Below, piece by piece: positions 51,383 through 60,747 of a stretch of DNA of 64,000 nucleotides. This DNA is from Paenibacillus naphthalenovorans (lineage in GTDB: Bacteria > Bacillota > Bacilli > Paenibacillales > NBRC-103111), in assembly GCF_900099895.1 (NCBI RefSeq), contig NZ_FNDY01000005.1, forward strand, positions 62,001-126,000. The letters are read 5' to 3'. The notes beneath the pieces are model-generated. The model saw only the letters and a list, made by a program, of their open reading frames with translations. It was not told the DNA's origin and searched no databases. Every line of letters starts with the position of its first letter. Position 1 is the stretch's first letter. The translations under genes and the position numbers were made by a program.

Positions 51383-52702
51383 TTATTGTTTGTTGTACAC
51401 TTCTTCAATTTTGGCATGCAAATCTTGGATTGCCGTTTCCGGAGTATAGTTGGCATCGAGCAACAGCTTCTGGAATGTATCGTTCACGTAACGCAGGTTG
51501 AATACTTCTCCCGCCTTCGGATTGTACTCGCTGGGGAATCCCAGGAACGCAAAGCTTTTGATGGATTCCACAAACCCTTTGTTTTTCTCTTCCTGCCACA
51601 CCGGCTCATTGGCCAATTCCGGATAGATCGGTCCTGTCAGCGGAGCGCCTTTTTCCACCCAGGTTTTGTACCAATCCTCTTTCACCATGTACTCGACAAA
51701 CTTCTTCGCCAGGTCTTTATTTTTGGAATCTTTAAAAATGCCCAGGTTGTTGCTGATGCCCGGAATGACGCTTCCCTTAGGTCCGGCCGGAATAGGAGCA
51801 ATGCCGGTATTCTCGTAAAGCTCAGGGTTGTCTTTCTTGATCGTGCCGAGTACGCTTCCGACGTTGAAAATCATCGCGGCCTGACCGCTTAAATACGCCT
51901 TGTTGTTCCCGCTGTCATCCCAACCGATGGAGCTTGGAGGCGTACTCTTATCCACGGTGAACATCTCTTTGATAAACTTCGCGGCTGCAATCGTTTCAGG
52001 ACTGTTCACGATGACGGTCTTGCCGTCCTTCGTATCCAGCGAGCCGCCATAGGACCAGATAATCGCTCTTGTCAAAAATTCAGCGTCGGAGTTCCCTTTT
52101 CCGTAGCCCAGCCCCGCGCCGTATACGCCTTTACCAGGATCCGTAAGCTTCTTCGCCATTGCCCTAAACTCATCCCAGGTTTTCGGAGGCGCATCGAAGC
52201 CGGCATTTTTCAGCAGATCTTTGCGGTAATAAAGCACCTGCGATTCCGTCCAAAACGGAACGGCGTACTGCTTGCCTTGGAAGCTGATCGCTTTCTTCAT
52301 GCTTTCATGAATTTCGCCATTATCGCTTTCTACCTTTTTCACCAAATCGCTTACATCCTCCAGAACACCCTTGGCATAAAACTGCCCTACTTCCTGATAT
52401 CCGAAGAAGGATACATCCGGAGTCGTTTTGGATTCGATGGCCGCGGACCATTTGGGATAAAAATCTTCATAGGCGATGAGTTCGACATTGACATTGACCT
52501 GATTTTCGGCTCCAAATTGTTTAGCCCGTTCGAGGATCAATTTATTTTGATCCTCGAACAATTGTTTTTTCATCCAGAACGTTAACGTTTGTGTCGGCTT
52601 CTCCTGTTTTGGCGCTTCGCCTGCCGACGGCCCGCCACTGCAGCCTGCGGCAACCGATGCCATCAAAGTGACGGCCATTGCTTTGGTTACCCATGGTTTC
52701 AT
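51383..52702 (-). CDS. Sugar ABC transporter substrate-binding lipoprotein (family 1)
   Basis: 439 residues with signal peptide and lipobox VAAGC, then a type I extracellular solute-binding fold (TLTFWMKKQLFEDQNK). ATG 52702 follows GGAGG with 8-nt spacing. First gene of the six-gene operon. The upstream 27-bp motif at 52792 is shared with the second binding-protein gene, pointing to control by the YesN-type regulator. Confidence 0.92.
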   Translation of the reverse strand: MKPWVTKAMAVTLMASVAAGCSGGPSAGEAPKQEKPTQTLTFWMKKQLFEDQNKLILERAKQFGAENQVNVNVELIAYEDFYPKWSAAIESKTTPDVSFFGYQEVGQFYAKGVLEDVSDLVKKVESDNGEIHESMKKAISFQGKQYAVPFWTESQVLYYRKDLLKNAGFDAPPKTWDEFRAMAKKLTDPGKGVYGAGLGYGKGNSDAEFLTRAIIWSYGGSLDTKDGKTVIVNSPETIAAAKFIKEMFTVDKSTPPSSIGWDDSGNNKAYLSGQAAMIFNVGSVLGTIKKDNPELYENTGIAPIPAGPKGSVIPGISNNLGIFKDSKNKDLAKKFVEYMVKEDWYKTWVEKGAPLTGPIYPELANEPVWQEEKNKGFVESIKSFAFLGFPSEYNPKAGEVFNLRYVNDTFQKLLLDANYTPETAIQDLHAKIEEVYNKQ

Positions 52703-52791
52703 GAAAAAGACCTCCTTCAATAGGGTGCAAAATCGTTTCAGCTTGCTTTCATGTTCATTGTAATGTGTACACGCTTACGATAAAATGACAA

Positions 52792-52818
52792 CTATTTAAC
52801 TTTCGTGATACAAAATTA
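52792..52818 (-). promoter_or_regulatory. Shared 27-bp motif, candidate YesN-type operator (copy 1)
   Basis: 22 of 27 positions agree with 57688-57714. Minus-strand ends are TAATTTT and GTTAAATAG with TA, CA and AA between. Centred about 100 bp upstream of the importer operon start. Confidence 0.7.
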
Positions 52819-52846
52819 ACGTGTTTTGGGCCGATGGCCACCGACA

Positions 52847-52884
52847 CAAAAATGCAGCCAAACCTCGTTCCGAGGCGGCTGCAT
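52847..52884 (-). terminator. Terminator of the sensor-regulator unit
   Basis: ATGCAGCC / GGCTGCAT outer stem with an inner CCTCG / CGAGG stem, followed by TTTTT on the minus strand; 11 bp after the response-regulator stop. Confidence 0.88.
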
Positions 52885-52895
52885 CCATAGGGCTG

Positions 52896-54548
52896 TTATT
52901 TTCCTTCTTCAATCTTTAAACGAAATTCCTGCGGAGTTAAGGAATAGTACTTTTTAAACACTTTGATAAAATAGTTGGGGTTCTGATAGCCCAGCTTGAG
53001 AGCAATTTCATAGTTTTTCAATGTGTTATCCGCAAGCAAAGAAGCGGCCATTTCCATCTTGAGGCGCAGGACATAATCGCTTATATTTTCTCCGGTCTCC
53101 AGCTTATAAATCCGGGAGACATGCACAGGATGCATATACATATGATCGGCGATGGCCTGTAAAGAAACATCCTCCACCAGATGCTTTTGGACAAACTGCT
53201 GGATTTTGCGGACGGCATTCTCTCGGTTGTTCCTCGTTTCATTCTCCATACACTGCTGCAGCCGCCGAAACGATTGAAACATCCAGTTCTCCAAAGCCGC
53301 GATCGAACGGCATGCCGTCAAGCCCGCTGCATCGGACAACACAGGTCCGATCATTTGCGCCAGCTCCCGGCCGTTTTTATGGGCAAAGGAGCTGAAGGAA
53401 GCATAGACGAAGAAAAAAACTTCGATCAGATGCTCGGCGGAATCCGCCCATTTCATGTGAAGCTCGTCCAGGATGCCCGTTAATTTTTCATGTGCCGCAT
53501 CCCAATTCCCCGACTCCAGCAAATGGATAAGCAGGGGCGGTTCATATAGTCTTTGCAGCGAATGGACAGGCTGCTGCTCCATTTCGTCGGATACGTAGAT
53601 CAACAGCCCGCTCTGGTTTCCTACCCGCCTGCGGAGGGATAACAGGCTGTCCTGGTAAAGCCTATTCATATCATCGGGGAACGACCCCCATTTGCTTATC
53701 AAGACGGAAACGGTCCCTTTCAGATAATGGCTCACGCTAAGCTGTAATTGGGAGGCCATAAGCTGCAGCTGATTTTCTACGGTCTCCCGCCTATTCTCCG
53801 TTTGGGCAAGCTCCGCCTGTTTCTCATCGGTAACTGTGACAACGAAGACCAAATAGCCGTAAACGTCTTTACCCGGCCATAGATGGAAATAACCTTCACA
53901 TATTTCCTCCGCCATGTTGCCGATCGCATATTCCATCAAAGACAAGCTGTAAAAATCCAGCTCAGAAAGCTGCCCTTCCATCCGAACCAGCATTAAAGCG
54001 AACGGGCAATCGGGAGCAATGCTCATCTTAAGCAAATCCAGCTTCTCCGTTAATCGCTGCTTGGAATACTTCACACCCTGCAATAATTCGTTTAACAGCT
54101 CGGCCCTCAGCTTCGGAAGGTTCTCCTCCAACGCTTTCAGCACGCGCTGGTAAGACTGACTTTCTTCGCGCTCCCTTTGCAATACATCCACCGCATGCTT
54201 CACCTTCGATAAAATCGCTTCATCGCTAATCGGCTTCAACAGGTAGTCAAAGGTATTATGCTGAATCGCCTGCTTGGCATATTCAAATTCCGCATGTCCC
54301 GACAATAAAATGCATTTAATTTTTTTCCAATTGCGGCGGACCTCCTCCAAAAGCTCCAATCCGCTCATGCCGGGCATCCGGATGTCGGTCATGATAATAT
54401 CGATGGGATTGGTTTTTAAGATGTCCAGTGCTTCAAATCCGGAATACGCTTTATAAACGGAGCCGATTCCGGCTTCAGGCCAAGGAAGAGTATCTGCAAG
54501 ACTATCCACGACACTGGCTTCATCATCTACGATCAGTAATTGGAACAT
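52896..54548 (-). CDS. Response regulator, YesN/AraC type
   Basis: About 550 residues. N-terminal receiver (LLIVDDEASV; phospho-acceptor Asp in IIMTDIRMPGMSG about 55; Lys in YLLKPIS), a long linker domain, and a C-terminal AraC helix-turn-helix pair (DVSLQAIADHMYMHPVHVSRIYK, then YEIALKLGYQNPNYFIKVFKK). ATG 54548 gives good spacing to GGAGG; ATG 54554 is also possible. Overlaps the kinase gene by about 26 bp. Likely activates the importer operon to its left. Confidence 0.92.
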   Translation of the reverse strand: MFQLLIVDDEASVVDSLADTLPWPEAGIGSVYKAYSGFEALDILKTNPIDIIMTDIRMPGMSGLELLEEVRRNWKKIKCILLSGHAEFEYAKQAIQHNTFDYLLKPISDEAILSKVKHAVDVLQREREESQSYQRVLKALEENLPKLRAELLNELLQGVKYSKQRLTEKLDLLKMSIAPDCPFALMLVRMEGQLSELDFYSLSLMEYAIGNMAEEICEGYFHLWPGKDVYGYLVFVVTVTDEKQAELAQTENRRETVENQLQLMASQLQLSVSHYLKGTVSVLISKWGSFPDDMNRLYQDSLLSLRRRVGNQSGLLIYVSDEMEQQPVHSLQRLYEPPLLIHLLESGNWDAAHEKLTGILDELHMKWADSAEHLIEVFFFVYASFSSFAHKNGRELAQMIGPVLSDAAGLTACRSIAALENWMFQSFRRLQQCMENETRNNRENAVRKIQQFVQKHLVEDVSLQAIADHMYMHPVHVSRIYKLETGENISDYVLRLKMEMAASLLADNTLKNYEIALKLGYQNPNYFIKVFKKYYSLTPQEFRLKIEEGK

Positions 54549-56271
54549 CTCCATCCCCTCCTTTCTTTGAACCGCCGGCCGTTTCCCATATCACTTCAAC
54601 GCGAAGTCCGTTTAAGGGTGACGGTGAAAAAAACAACCCGGATTTCCCTTCATACATGTGAATTAAACGCTGGTGAATGTTCCAGAGTCCGCAGCCTGTT
54701 TGTTCATCCATGGGCACGTTGATTTTGGTTTGGAGCTCTGTCATGGCCTCCTTCGACATGCCGCCGCCGTTATCATCTACAATGATCCGATTCGTCCCGT
54801 TGGAACGTTCGCCTTTGATATGAATGATGCCGAATTCCAACTGATTCTCCACCCCATGGATGACGGCATTCTCCACAATGGGCTGAATCAGCAGGCGCGG
54901 AATTTCCAATTCCATCATGTCTTCAGGAATCGCGATCTCGTAGCCTAAACGCTGCATTCTCATCGTCTGGATCTCCAGATAATTTTGGATCAGCTTCATT
55001 TCTTCCCTGATGGTGGTCATCGGGTTTTCGAGCCTGGTCGTATAACGGTAATATTCTCCTAAATTCAGAGACATGGCCACCACGGCCTCTTTTTCTCCCA
55101 AACTCGCCATGTTCTTGATATAAAACAAACAATTATATAAAAAATGAGGGTTGATTTGCGATTGTAACTGCTTCAAAGTCGCTTCCCTCGAGCGGAGCGT
55201 TTCTTTATATACCTTTTCTATGAGCTCTTGGATTTGTTCGGCCATTTGGTTAAAGCTGTTAAATAAAAAATCAAATTCATTGTTGGGCTGCTTCTGAAGC
55301 CTTACGGAATACTGCCCGTCTTTGATTCTTTGTACGCCGCGCAGCAGCAATTGAATCGGCCTTTGAACATTCCGGTACAATAATAACGTCATCAAAATGC
55401 TTAACACCATCAGCAGACCGACCGAAGTATAAAATAAATTCCGGCTGACCGTAATCGGAGAATAGATACTTTCCAGCGGGACCAGATCCACGAGATACCA
55501 GCCAAGGCTTTCCGAACGGATATAATTGACAATATATTGCTGTTCATTCAGCGATATCGTCAAATTTCCGCTCTTGCCCAGCTTCAAACGGTCTAGTTGT
55601 TCGACGGCGCTGCTCACAAGCGTATGATCCGCCGTACGGTTTAAGATCGGCTCCTTACCGGCCAGATAGAAAAAAGGCTCGCTCCTCCCGCCCTGCTTCA
55701 GCTGATTCAGCATATTTTTTAGATTGTCATCTGTAAATCTAACCTCAATAAGTAAATTCGGGTTATCGGATTCCCTCATTCGGGAAAAGAACATCTGCTT
55801 TGCTCCAAAGACTACCGTATCCCGGTGCAGCCATTTTTTTAATTCCGTCTGATCGATATAGTCCTGGTTGTATTCAACCGAATAGTCGGTGGATATGACT
55901 TCCTTGGAATCCGACAAATGGAGAATAATCTGATTGTTCCAGCCGCTGGTTGCAATCTGCATATTCAGCATTTCCACAATCCGCATTTTTCTTTGCACCT
56001 GATCGAGCGGTTTGCCTGTGCTGCGTCCCTCCAAATATTCTTTTATACTGTAGTCCCGGCTGGCAATCACCGAATACTTGGTAAACTGCTCGATCATTAA
56101 TTCCATTTGGCTCATAAAAAAAGAAAGCCGGTTGCGATTTCCGTCCTCAACCGTCTCCCGAACCACGTTCATGCTTACTTGATGGGAATATCCATATAAT
56201 AAAATGATCGGGATAAGCAAAGAAAAGACGAGCGTGATCACTTTGCCGAAGGTGTTCATTTTTATGTTCAT
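54523..56271 (-). CDS. Sensor histidine kinase, YesM/LytS type
   Basis: 582 residues. Two membrane helices (about 12-30 and 275-297) flank a large extracellular sensor domain; HAMP (about 300-350), then a His_kinase domain with QSQINPHFLYNCL (phospho-acceptor His) and HATPase motifs (VENAVIHGVE, VDDNGGGM). It follows the binding-lipoprotein gene by 23 bp, a common three-part sensing arrangement for carbohydrates in Paenibacillus-like bacteria. Confidence 0.92.
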   Translation of the reverse strand: MNIKMNTFGKVITLVFSLLIPIILLYGYSHQVSMNVVRETVEDGNRNRLSFFMSQMELMIEQFTKYSVIASRDYSIKEYLEGRSTGKPLDQVQRKMRIVEMLNMQIATSGWNNQIILHLSDSKEVISTDYSVEYNQDYIDQTELKKWLHRDTVVFGAKQMFFSRMRESDNPNLLIEVRFTDDNLKNMLNQLKQGGRSEPFFYLAGKEPILNRTADHTLVSSAVEQLDRLKLGKSGNLTISLNEQQYIVNYIRSESLGWYLVDLVPLESIYSPITVSRNLFYTSVGLLMVLSILMTLLLYRNVQRPIQLLLRGVQRIKDGQYSVRLQKQPNNEFDFLFNSFNQMAEQIQELIEKVYKETLRSREATLKQLQSQINPHFLYNCLFYIKNMASLGEKEAVVAMSLNLGEYYRYTTRLENPMTTIREEMKLIQNYLEIQTMRMQRLGYEIAIPEDMMELEIPRLLIQPIVENAVIHGVENQLEFGIIHIKGERSNGTNRIIVDDNGGGMSKEAMTELQTKINVPMDEQTGCGLWNIHQRLIHMYEGKSGLFFSPSPLNGLRVEVIWETAGGSKKGGDGDVPITDRR

Positions 56272-56294
56272 ACGACGTCTCCTGCAATGATGTA

Positions 56295-57620
56295 TTATTT
56301 GGCTTTCTCCCTGTCGATGATCGCTTGATATGCTTGATTGGCCTTATCTGCTGCGTCTTTAATATCCTCGCCTAACAAGCCCTTAATGACAATGTCGCCT
56401 ATGATATCGCGCGCCTCGCTTACACTGAATACCTGCGGGCGGTCATGGCCCACCCCGACTTGTATGGATTCGCTTATGACAGGGATATATTCCTCCGGAA
56501 ATCCGGAAACCCCTTGAGGATCATTCCATACCGAATTCCGCGCTCCGGGGTTTCCCCTTTGCTGCGATTTCAAGACAAGGTCTTTACCGGTTGCCCACTC
56601 GATGAATGTCCATGCCGCTTCTTTATTCGCCGATGCGGAATTCATCGCCAGTCCCCAAGCCGTGATATTAAAAGGCTTGGCCCCGGCCTGGCCCGCAGGG
56701 AACATAGCAAAACCAACCTTATTCACAATTTTCGATGTACCGGGATCAAGCATGCTGCTGTAGATCGCGCTCGCGTCGGTAAAGAACGCCGCTTTCCCTT
56801 GGGCAAACACACCCATCGCTTGCGGCCAGGCCATATTCAAAACACCCGGAGGACCATAATTTTTCAGCAAATTGGCATATCTGCTGATCCCCTTGATGGC
56901 TTCCGGCGTGTTGATTGTCGCTTTACCGTCCTTTTGAAAATCGGCGCCTTCCGAATATAAGAAAGACGAAAGCTGAGTGACAAGTGCATTCCTCTGCCCC
57001 CTGGCCACAAAACCGTAGACGCCATTGTCCGGATCATGCAGCTTTTTTACCGCCTCCTCCAGCTCATCCAACGTTTTGGGAACGGGTATGCCGGCTTGTT
57101 CCAGCAAGTCTTTCCGGTAGTATAGAATTTGCTGTTCGGTGGAAAGCGGCACGGAAATCAGCTTCCCGTCGGCCGTTGTAGATTCTATGGCTGATTTGGA
57201 GAAATCATCAAAGTCATAATCCGGATTTCTTCTCACATATTCATCCAACGGCTGTACCCAACCGTTTTTATGAAAAAGCTTCACTTCTTCCAACGGGCGA
57301 ATCATGAAGACATCGGGATTGGAACTGCCTGCCGTTAATTGAACGGACAGCTTTTGGCTCAGCTGTTCATTGGCCAAAATCTGCAAATTGACCTTCAACC
57401 CGGTTTGGGACTCAAATTCGGGCAGCATCGACCTGATCACATCCGCCGCAGGGCTAACCCCCATGTAAGCGGTTATACTTGTGCCCGTATACGGTTTGCC
57501 GTTCTTGCCGAAAGAATTATCGGAATCCTGATCATGACCTCCGAAACAACCCGCCAATGTACTTGCCATCAGCATGATGCAAACAAATAAAGTTGTCCAT
57601 TGAATACATCTGATTCTCAT
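56295..57620 (-). CDS. Substrate-binding lipoprotein (family 1) linked to the YesM/YesN sensor
   Basis: 441 residues, lipobox LAGC (Cys25), then a type I solute-binding fold (TSITAYMGVSPAADVIRSML). No permease follows; the next genes are the sensor kinase and regulator. It may present the sugar to the kinase or serve the importer at 49.6-51.3 kb as a second binding protein. GGAGGGAGG precedes the ATG. Upstream motif shared with the other binding-protein gene. Confidence 0.9.
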   Translation of the reverse strand: MRIRCIQWTTLFVCIMLMASTLAGCFGGHDQDSDNSFGKNGKPYTGTSITAYMGVSPAADVIRSMLPEFESQTGLKVNLQILANEQLSQKLSVQLTAGSSNPDVFMIRPLEEVKLFHKNGWVQPLDEYVRRNPDYDFDDFSKSAIESTTADGKLISVPLSTEQQILYYRKDLLEQAGIPVPKTLDELEEAVKKLHDPDNGVYGFVARGQRNALVTQLSSFLYSEGADFQKDGKATINTPEAIKGISRYANLLKNYGPPGVLNMAWPQAMGVFAQGKAAFFTDASAIYSSMLDPGTSKIVNKVGFAMFPAGQAGAKPFNITAWGLAMNSASANKEAAWTFIEWATGKDLVLKSQQRGNPGARNSVWNDPQGVSGFPEEYIPVISESIQVGVGHDRPQVFSVSEARDIIGDIVIKGLLGEDIKDAADKANQAYQAIIDREKAK

Positions 57621-57687
57621 ATAATCCTCCCTCCAGCACTTGCTAATAGTTCATTTTATAGCAATTTTCAATCTTTTGATATGCAAT

Positions 57688-57714
57688 CTATTTAACATTT
57701 ATGGTATAAAATTA
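57688..57714 (-). promoter_or_regulatory. Shared 27-bp motif, candidate YesN-type operator (copy 2)
   Basis: Partner of 52792-52818, about 80 bp upstream of the binding-lipoprotein start. A shortened relative (TATTTAAC, TGGTAAAATTATTCAT) lies at about 57759-57782, toward the divergent symporter gene. Confidence 0.7.
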
Positions 57715-57836
57715 TCCATTTAATGCGTTTCCAATAGATCTTGTTCATATTTTGGTATATATTTAACTGGTAAAATTATTCATCGCATGAATGGTTGAAT
57801 CGTCTCTTGTATGCAGTCCATTAAGGAGGAGCTTGG

Positions 57837-59312
57837 ATGGAACATAGCCTGTTGTACCTGCTCTATTTTTTATTCTACAGTATCGTGCTGCTGTGGTTTG
57901 GAAAATACGGATTTGATCGGGTGAAAAGCAGCAAGGATTATTTTATAGGCCATGGGAATATGGGCGTATTTCTGGGCGTTTGTACGTTCTGCGCATCATG
58001 GATTAGCGCCACTTCCATGCTATTCATTACGGGCAGCGTCTACCGCTTCGGTCTGTATCCGTCCGTGTTCGGCGTTCTGGGCTGGTTCGCAGGGGCGCTG
58101 CTTTTTATTCCTTTGACCAACCGGTTGGCCCATCAATCCCTCCGGAAATCCCTTCGTACGCTCCCGGAATATTTCTATGTCCGTTATGGCTGCAGAAGAT
58201 TGCAGGCAGTAGGCGGAATGGCGGTCGTTTTTTCCCACCTGTTTTATATCATGCTGCAGATTCGGGGTTTTGGCCTCGTTGTCGGCCATATGCTGGAAAT
58301 TCCTTACGCGCTGGCTGTGTTACTGGTTTATTTATTCCTGATCTACACGACCTTTGGCGGCTTTGAATCCGTTGCCAGGACAGATATGGTCAATTTTTTG
58401 TTAATTCTAATAGGTTCTTTCACCGGAGCCATCCTCGTTTATCAGGAGCTTGGCGGAAGCCTGCATACTGCACAAAAGTTTGTATCCGCTTCCATTTCAT
58501 TGCCGCAGGGCACCTCATCCCCAATGGCCGCAGACCGGTCCTCGCTTTTTTATTTAGGCATGTTTATGTTTATGAGCTGGGCATTGGGCAAATCCACCTA
58601 TCCCCAATATATGAACCGGGTGCTCGCGGCGAAGGATCGTTCCACTGCAGTCAAAATGATCGGCATCTCCCTCATCCTGCTGGTTGCGACGTATGCCGTT
58701 CTGATCTTCACCAGCCTGGGAATCCGGGCCTTATCCCCGGAGCTTGCGGCCGTATCGTTAGACGAAATCATGCCCATGGCAGTGGAACGCCTATTCGCCC
58801 CCTATTGGGCCGGACTGATTTTGACGGCCATTATGGCTGCCGCCGTTTCTACGGCCAACTCCCAGCTTCTGGTTCTGGCGGGGAGCTTCAGCTGGGATAT
58901 TTATCGTTATGCCGTGAAACGCCCAGCCACTGAAGAGAAGCTGATTCGCGTGAGCCGATGGCTTGTTACCATTGGAGCAACCGTCTCTTTGCTGATGGCT
59001 TTTATTCCTCCCGGAACTTTGCTCGATTACAGCAGCTATATATGGGGATTTTTTGCCGCGACGTTCTTCGTCCCCCTGTATGGCGGACTGTTCTGGAAGG
59101 GGGCGACCAAGGAAGGGGCATGGGCGGGATTTGTCGGCGGCACCTCGATCTATATCATGGAAATCCTCTTCTTCCGTCTCGAAGGCGAATGGACGAATCC
59201 GGCTTTACCCGGCGTCCTGGTCTCTCTTCTCTGTCTGGTAACGGTCAGCACATTCTATAGAAGAAAAAGGAACAGGAAAAATGAAGAAGATCCCATTCTC
59301 ACCCTCCATTGA
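57837..59312 (+). CDS. Sodium:solute symporter (SSS family)
   Basis: 491 residues with about 13 membrane helices. The SSS core is visible (TFCASWISATSMLFITGSVYRFG, then YTTFGGFESVARTDMVNF and the GxxF region). Transports an organic acid, amino acid or similar with Na+. ATG 57837 with AAGGAGGAG. Its end overlaps the sensor kinase by 32 bp, so it may also be part of the sensing unit, as in CbrA-like or PanF/DctB pairings. Confidence 0.9.
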   Translation: MEHSLLYLLYFLFYSIVLLWFGKYGFDRVKSSKDYFIGHGNMGVFLGVCTFCASWISATSMLFITGSVYRFGLYPSVFGVLGWFAGALLFIPLTNRLAHQSLRKSLRTLPEYFYVRYGCRRLQAVGGMAVVFSHLFYIMLQIRGFGLVVGHMLEIPYALAVLLVYLFLIYTTFGGFESVARTDMVNFLLILIGSFTGAILVYQELGGSLHTAQKFVSASISLPQGTSSPMAADRSSLFYLGMFMFMSWALGKSTYPQYMNRVLAAKDRSTAVKMIGISLILLVATYAVLIFTSLGIRALSPELAAVSLDEIMPMAVERLFAPYWAGLILTAIMAAAVSTANSQLLVLAGSFSWDIYRYAVKRPATEEKLIRVSRWLVTIGATVSLLMAFIPPGTLLDYSSYIWGFFAATFFVPLYGGLFWKGATKEGAWAGFVGGTSIYIMEILFFRLEGEWTNPALPGVLVSLLCLVTVSTFYRRKRNRKNEEDPILTLH

Positions 59313-60747
59313 AACCAAAATTATGCTTCCCTTTCTCCTGCTGGTCATTTTCCCCGTTCTCTTCGTCGGGGGAATTTCCTATTGGTCCGCTTATAAAAAC
59401 TATAGCCAGAGCATGGAAGAAAAAGCGGCGTTAAGCCTTAATCAAGCGCTGCTGCAGTTGGAGCACATCCATCAGAAAGTCCTCGCCCGGGCCGTTTCAT
59501 TGACAGAAGGAAAGAAGGATAGTATCGAGTTTACCCAAAAGCTGTGGAAGAACGAGATGGTCATTGTCGAAGGAGAGGTCATGTTATTGGCGCCGTCCGA
59601 TCCATGGACGGAGCTCCGGCTGCATCTGTCCGGAACGGATCAGCCTCATGGCCGGGTCATCCTTGACAATACCTGGTTTCATCAGTCGTATTTGCTGTTT
59701 GATACCTATGAACCATGGAATTGGCGCATAGGCATCCTGGTAACGATAAATCCGTTTTCCCCAGCCTTAACCAATATCCAGAAGTATACGCTGATCACCA
59801 TCGTCATTGCCAGTATATTCGTCATTCAGGCAACCATCCTGCTGGCGCACCACATTGCCAAGCCATTGAAACGTCTGGCCGGATGGTTTGATCAGGTTCG
59901 GGACGGGCAGCCCTTCCACCTTGAAAAGGAAAACGAGGAAATGCTGCAAAGGAAGGATGAAGTCGGAATCCTTGTCGACGCCTTTCATCAAATGGTCCGG
60001 CAAATGGAAGAGAGAAAACAGATGGAAGTCCGGCTGACCCGCCTGGAAAGATTAGCCGCGCTGGGTGAGCTTGCAGCAGGTATGGCCCATGAAATCCGCA
60101 ATCCGCTGACGGGAATGAAAACGAGCGTGCAGGTGCTGCAAAGGCGGATTGCCGGAAATGAGCAAAACGATATGCTGCTCACCGGAATTCAGTCGGAAAT
60201 TGAAAGGCTGAATCGGCTAACCATTCAGCTGGTTCATTTCGCCAAGCCGCAGCTTGCCAGGCTGCTCCGGGTTGACATCCGCCAAGTACTGGATGAAGTA
60301 CTGGCCCTTCTCGCCCAGCCCATCCGGGACAAACAGATCCGCATTGAAGTACGACAGACGCATCCCCCTCTTTTCGCCTTTTACGATCCGGATCATTTGA
60401 AACAGATTTATCTGAATTTACTGCTGAACGCGATTAAAGTGGTCCCGTCTGCAGAAGGCAAAATTGTCATTCACATGACGGAAAACTCCGAAGAACTCCG
60501 CATCGACATCTCGGATAATGGCATCGGGATCCCTCCCGAACATGCGGATAAAATATTTAATCCCTTTTTTACGACCGATCCGAAGGGAACCGGATTAGGG
60601 TTGTCTGTCGTACACCGGCTCGTGACGGAGCACGGCGGACATATTGACGCCAAAGATGTTGGAGATGAGGAACAAGGCACCGTATTTTCCTTTACAATAC
60701 CGAAGAAGAGGAGGAAGCATGTTGATGAAGCGAGTGGTCATTATTGA
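59281..60747 (+). CDS. Sensor histidine kinase, NtrB/AtoS type
   Basis: 488 residues. Membrane helices at about 14-34 and 171-190 flank a short extracellular loop; HAMP-like 190-245; HisKA with His270 in GMAHEIRNPLTG; HATPase motifs NLLLNAIK, DNGIGIPPEHA and GTGLGLSVV. Pairs with the NtrC-type regulator, whose start lies inside its 3' end (29-bp overlap). Confidence 0.92.
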   Translation: MKKIPFSPSIETKIMLPFLLLVIFPVLFVGGISYWSAYKNYSQSMEEKAALSLNQALLQLEHIHQKVLARAVSLTEGKKDSIEFTQKLWKNEMVIVEGEVMLLAPSDPWTELRLHLSGTDQPHGRVILDNTWFHQSYLLFDTYEPWNWRIGILVTINPFSPALTNIQKYTLITIVIASIFVIQATILLAHHIAKPLKRLAGWFDQVRDGQPFHLEKENEEMLQRKDEVGILVDAFHQMVRQMEERKQMEVRLTRLERLAALGELAAGMAHEIRNPLTGMKTSVQVLQRRIAGNEQNDMLLTGIQSEIERLNRLTIQLVHFAKPQLARLLRVDIRQVLDEVLALLAQPIRDKQIRIEVRQTHPPLFAFYDPDHLKQIYLNLLLNAIKVVPSAEGKIVIHMTENSEELRIDISDNGIGIPPEHADKIFNPFFTTDPKGTGLGLSVVHRLVTEHGGHIDAKDVGDEEQGTVFSFTIPKKRRKHVDEASGHY

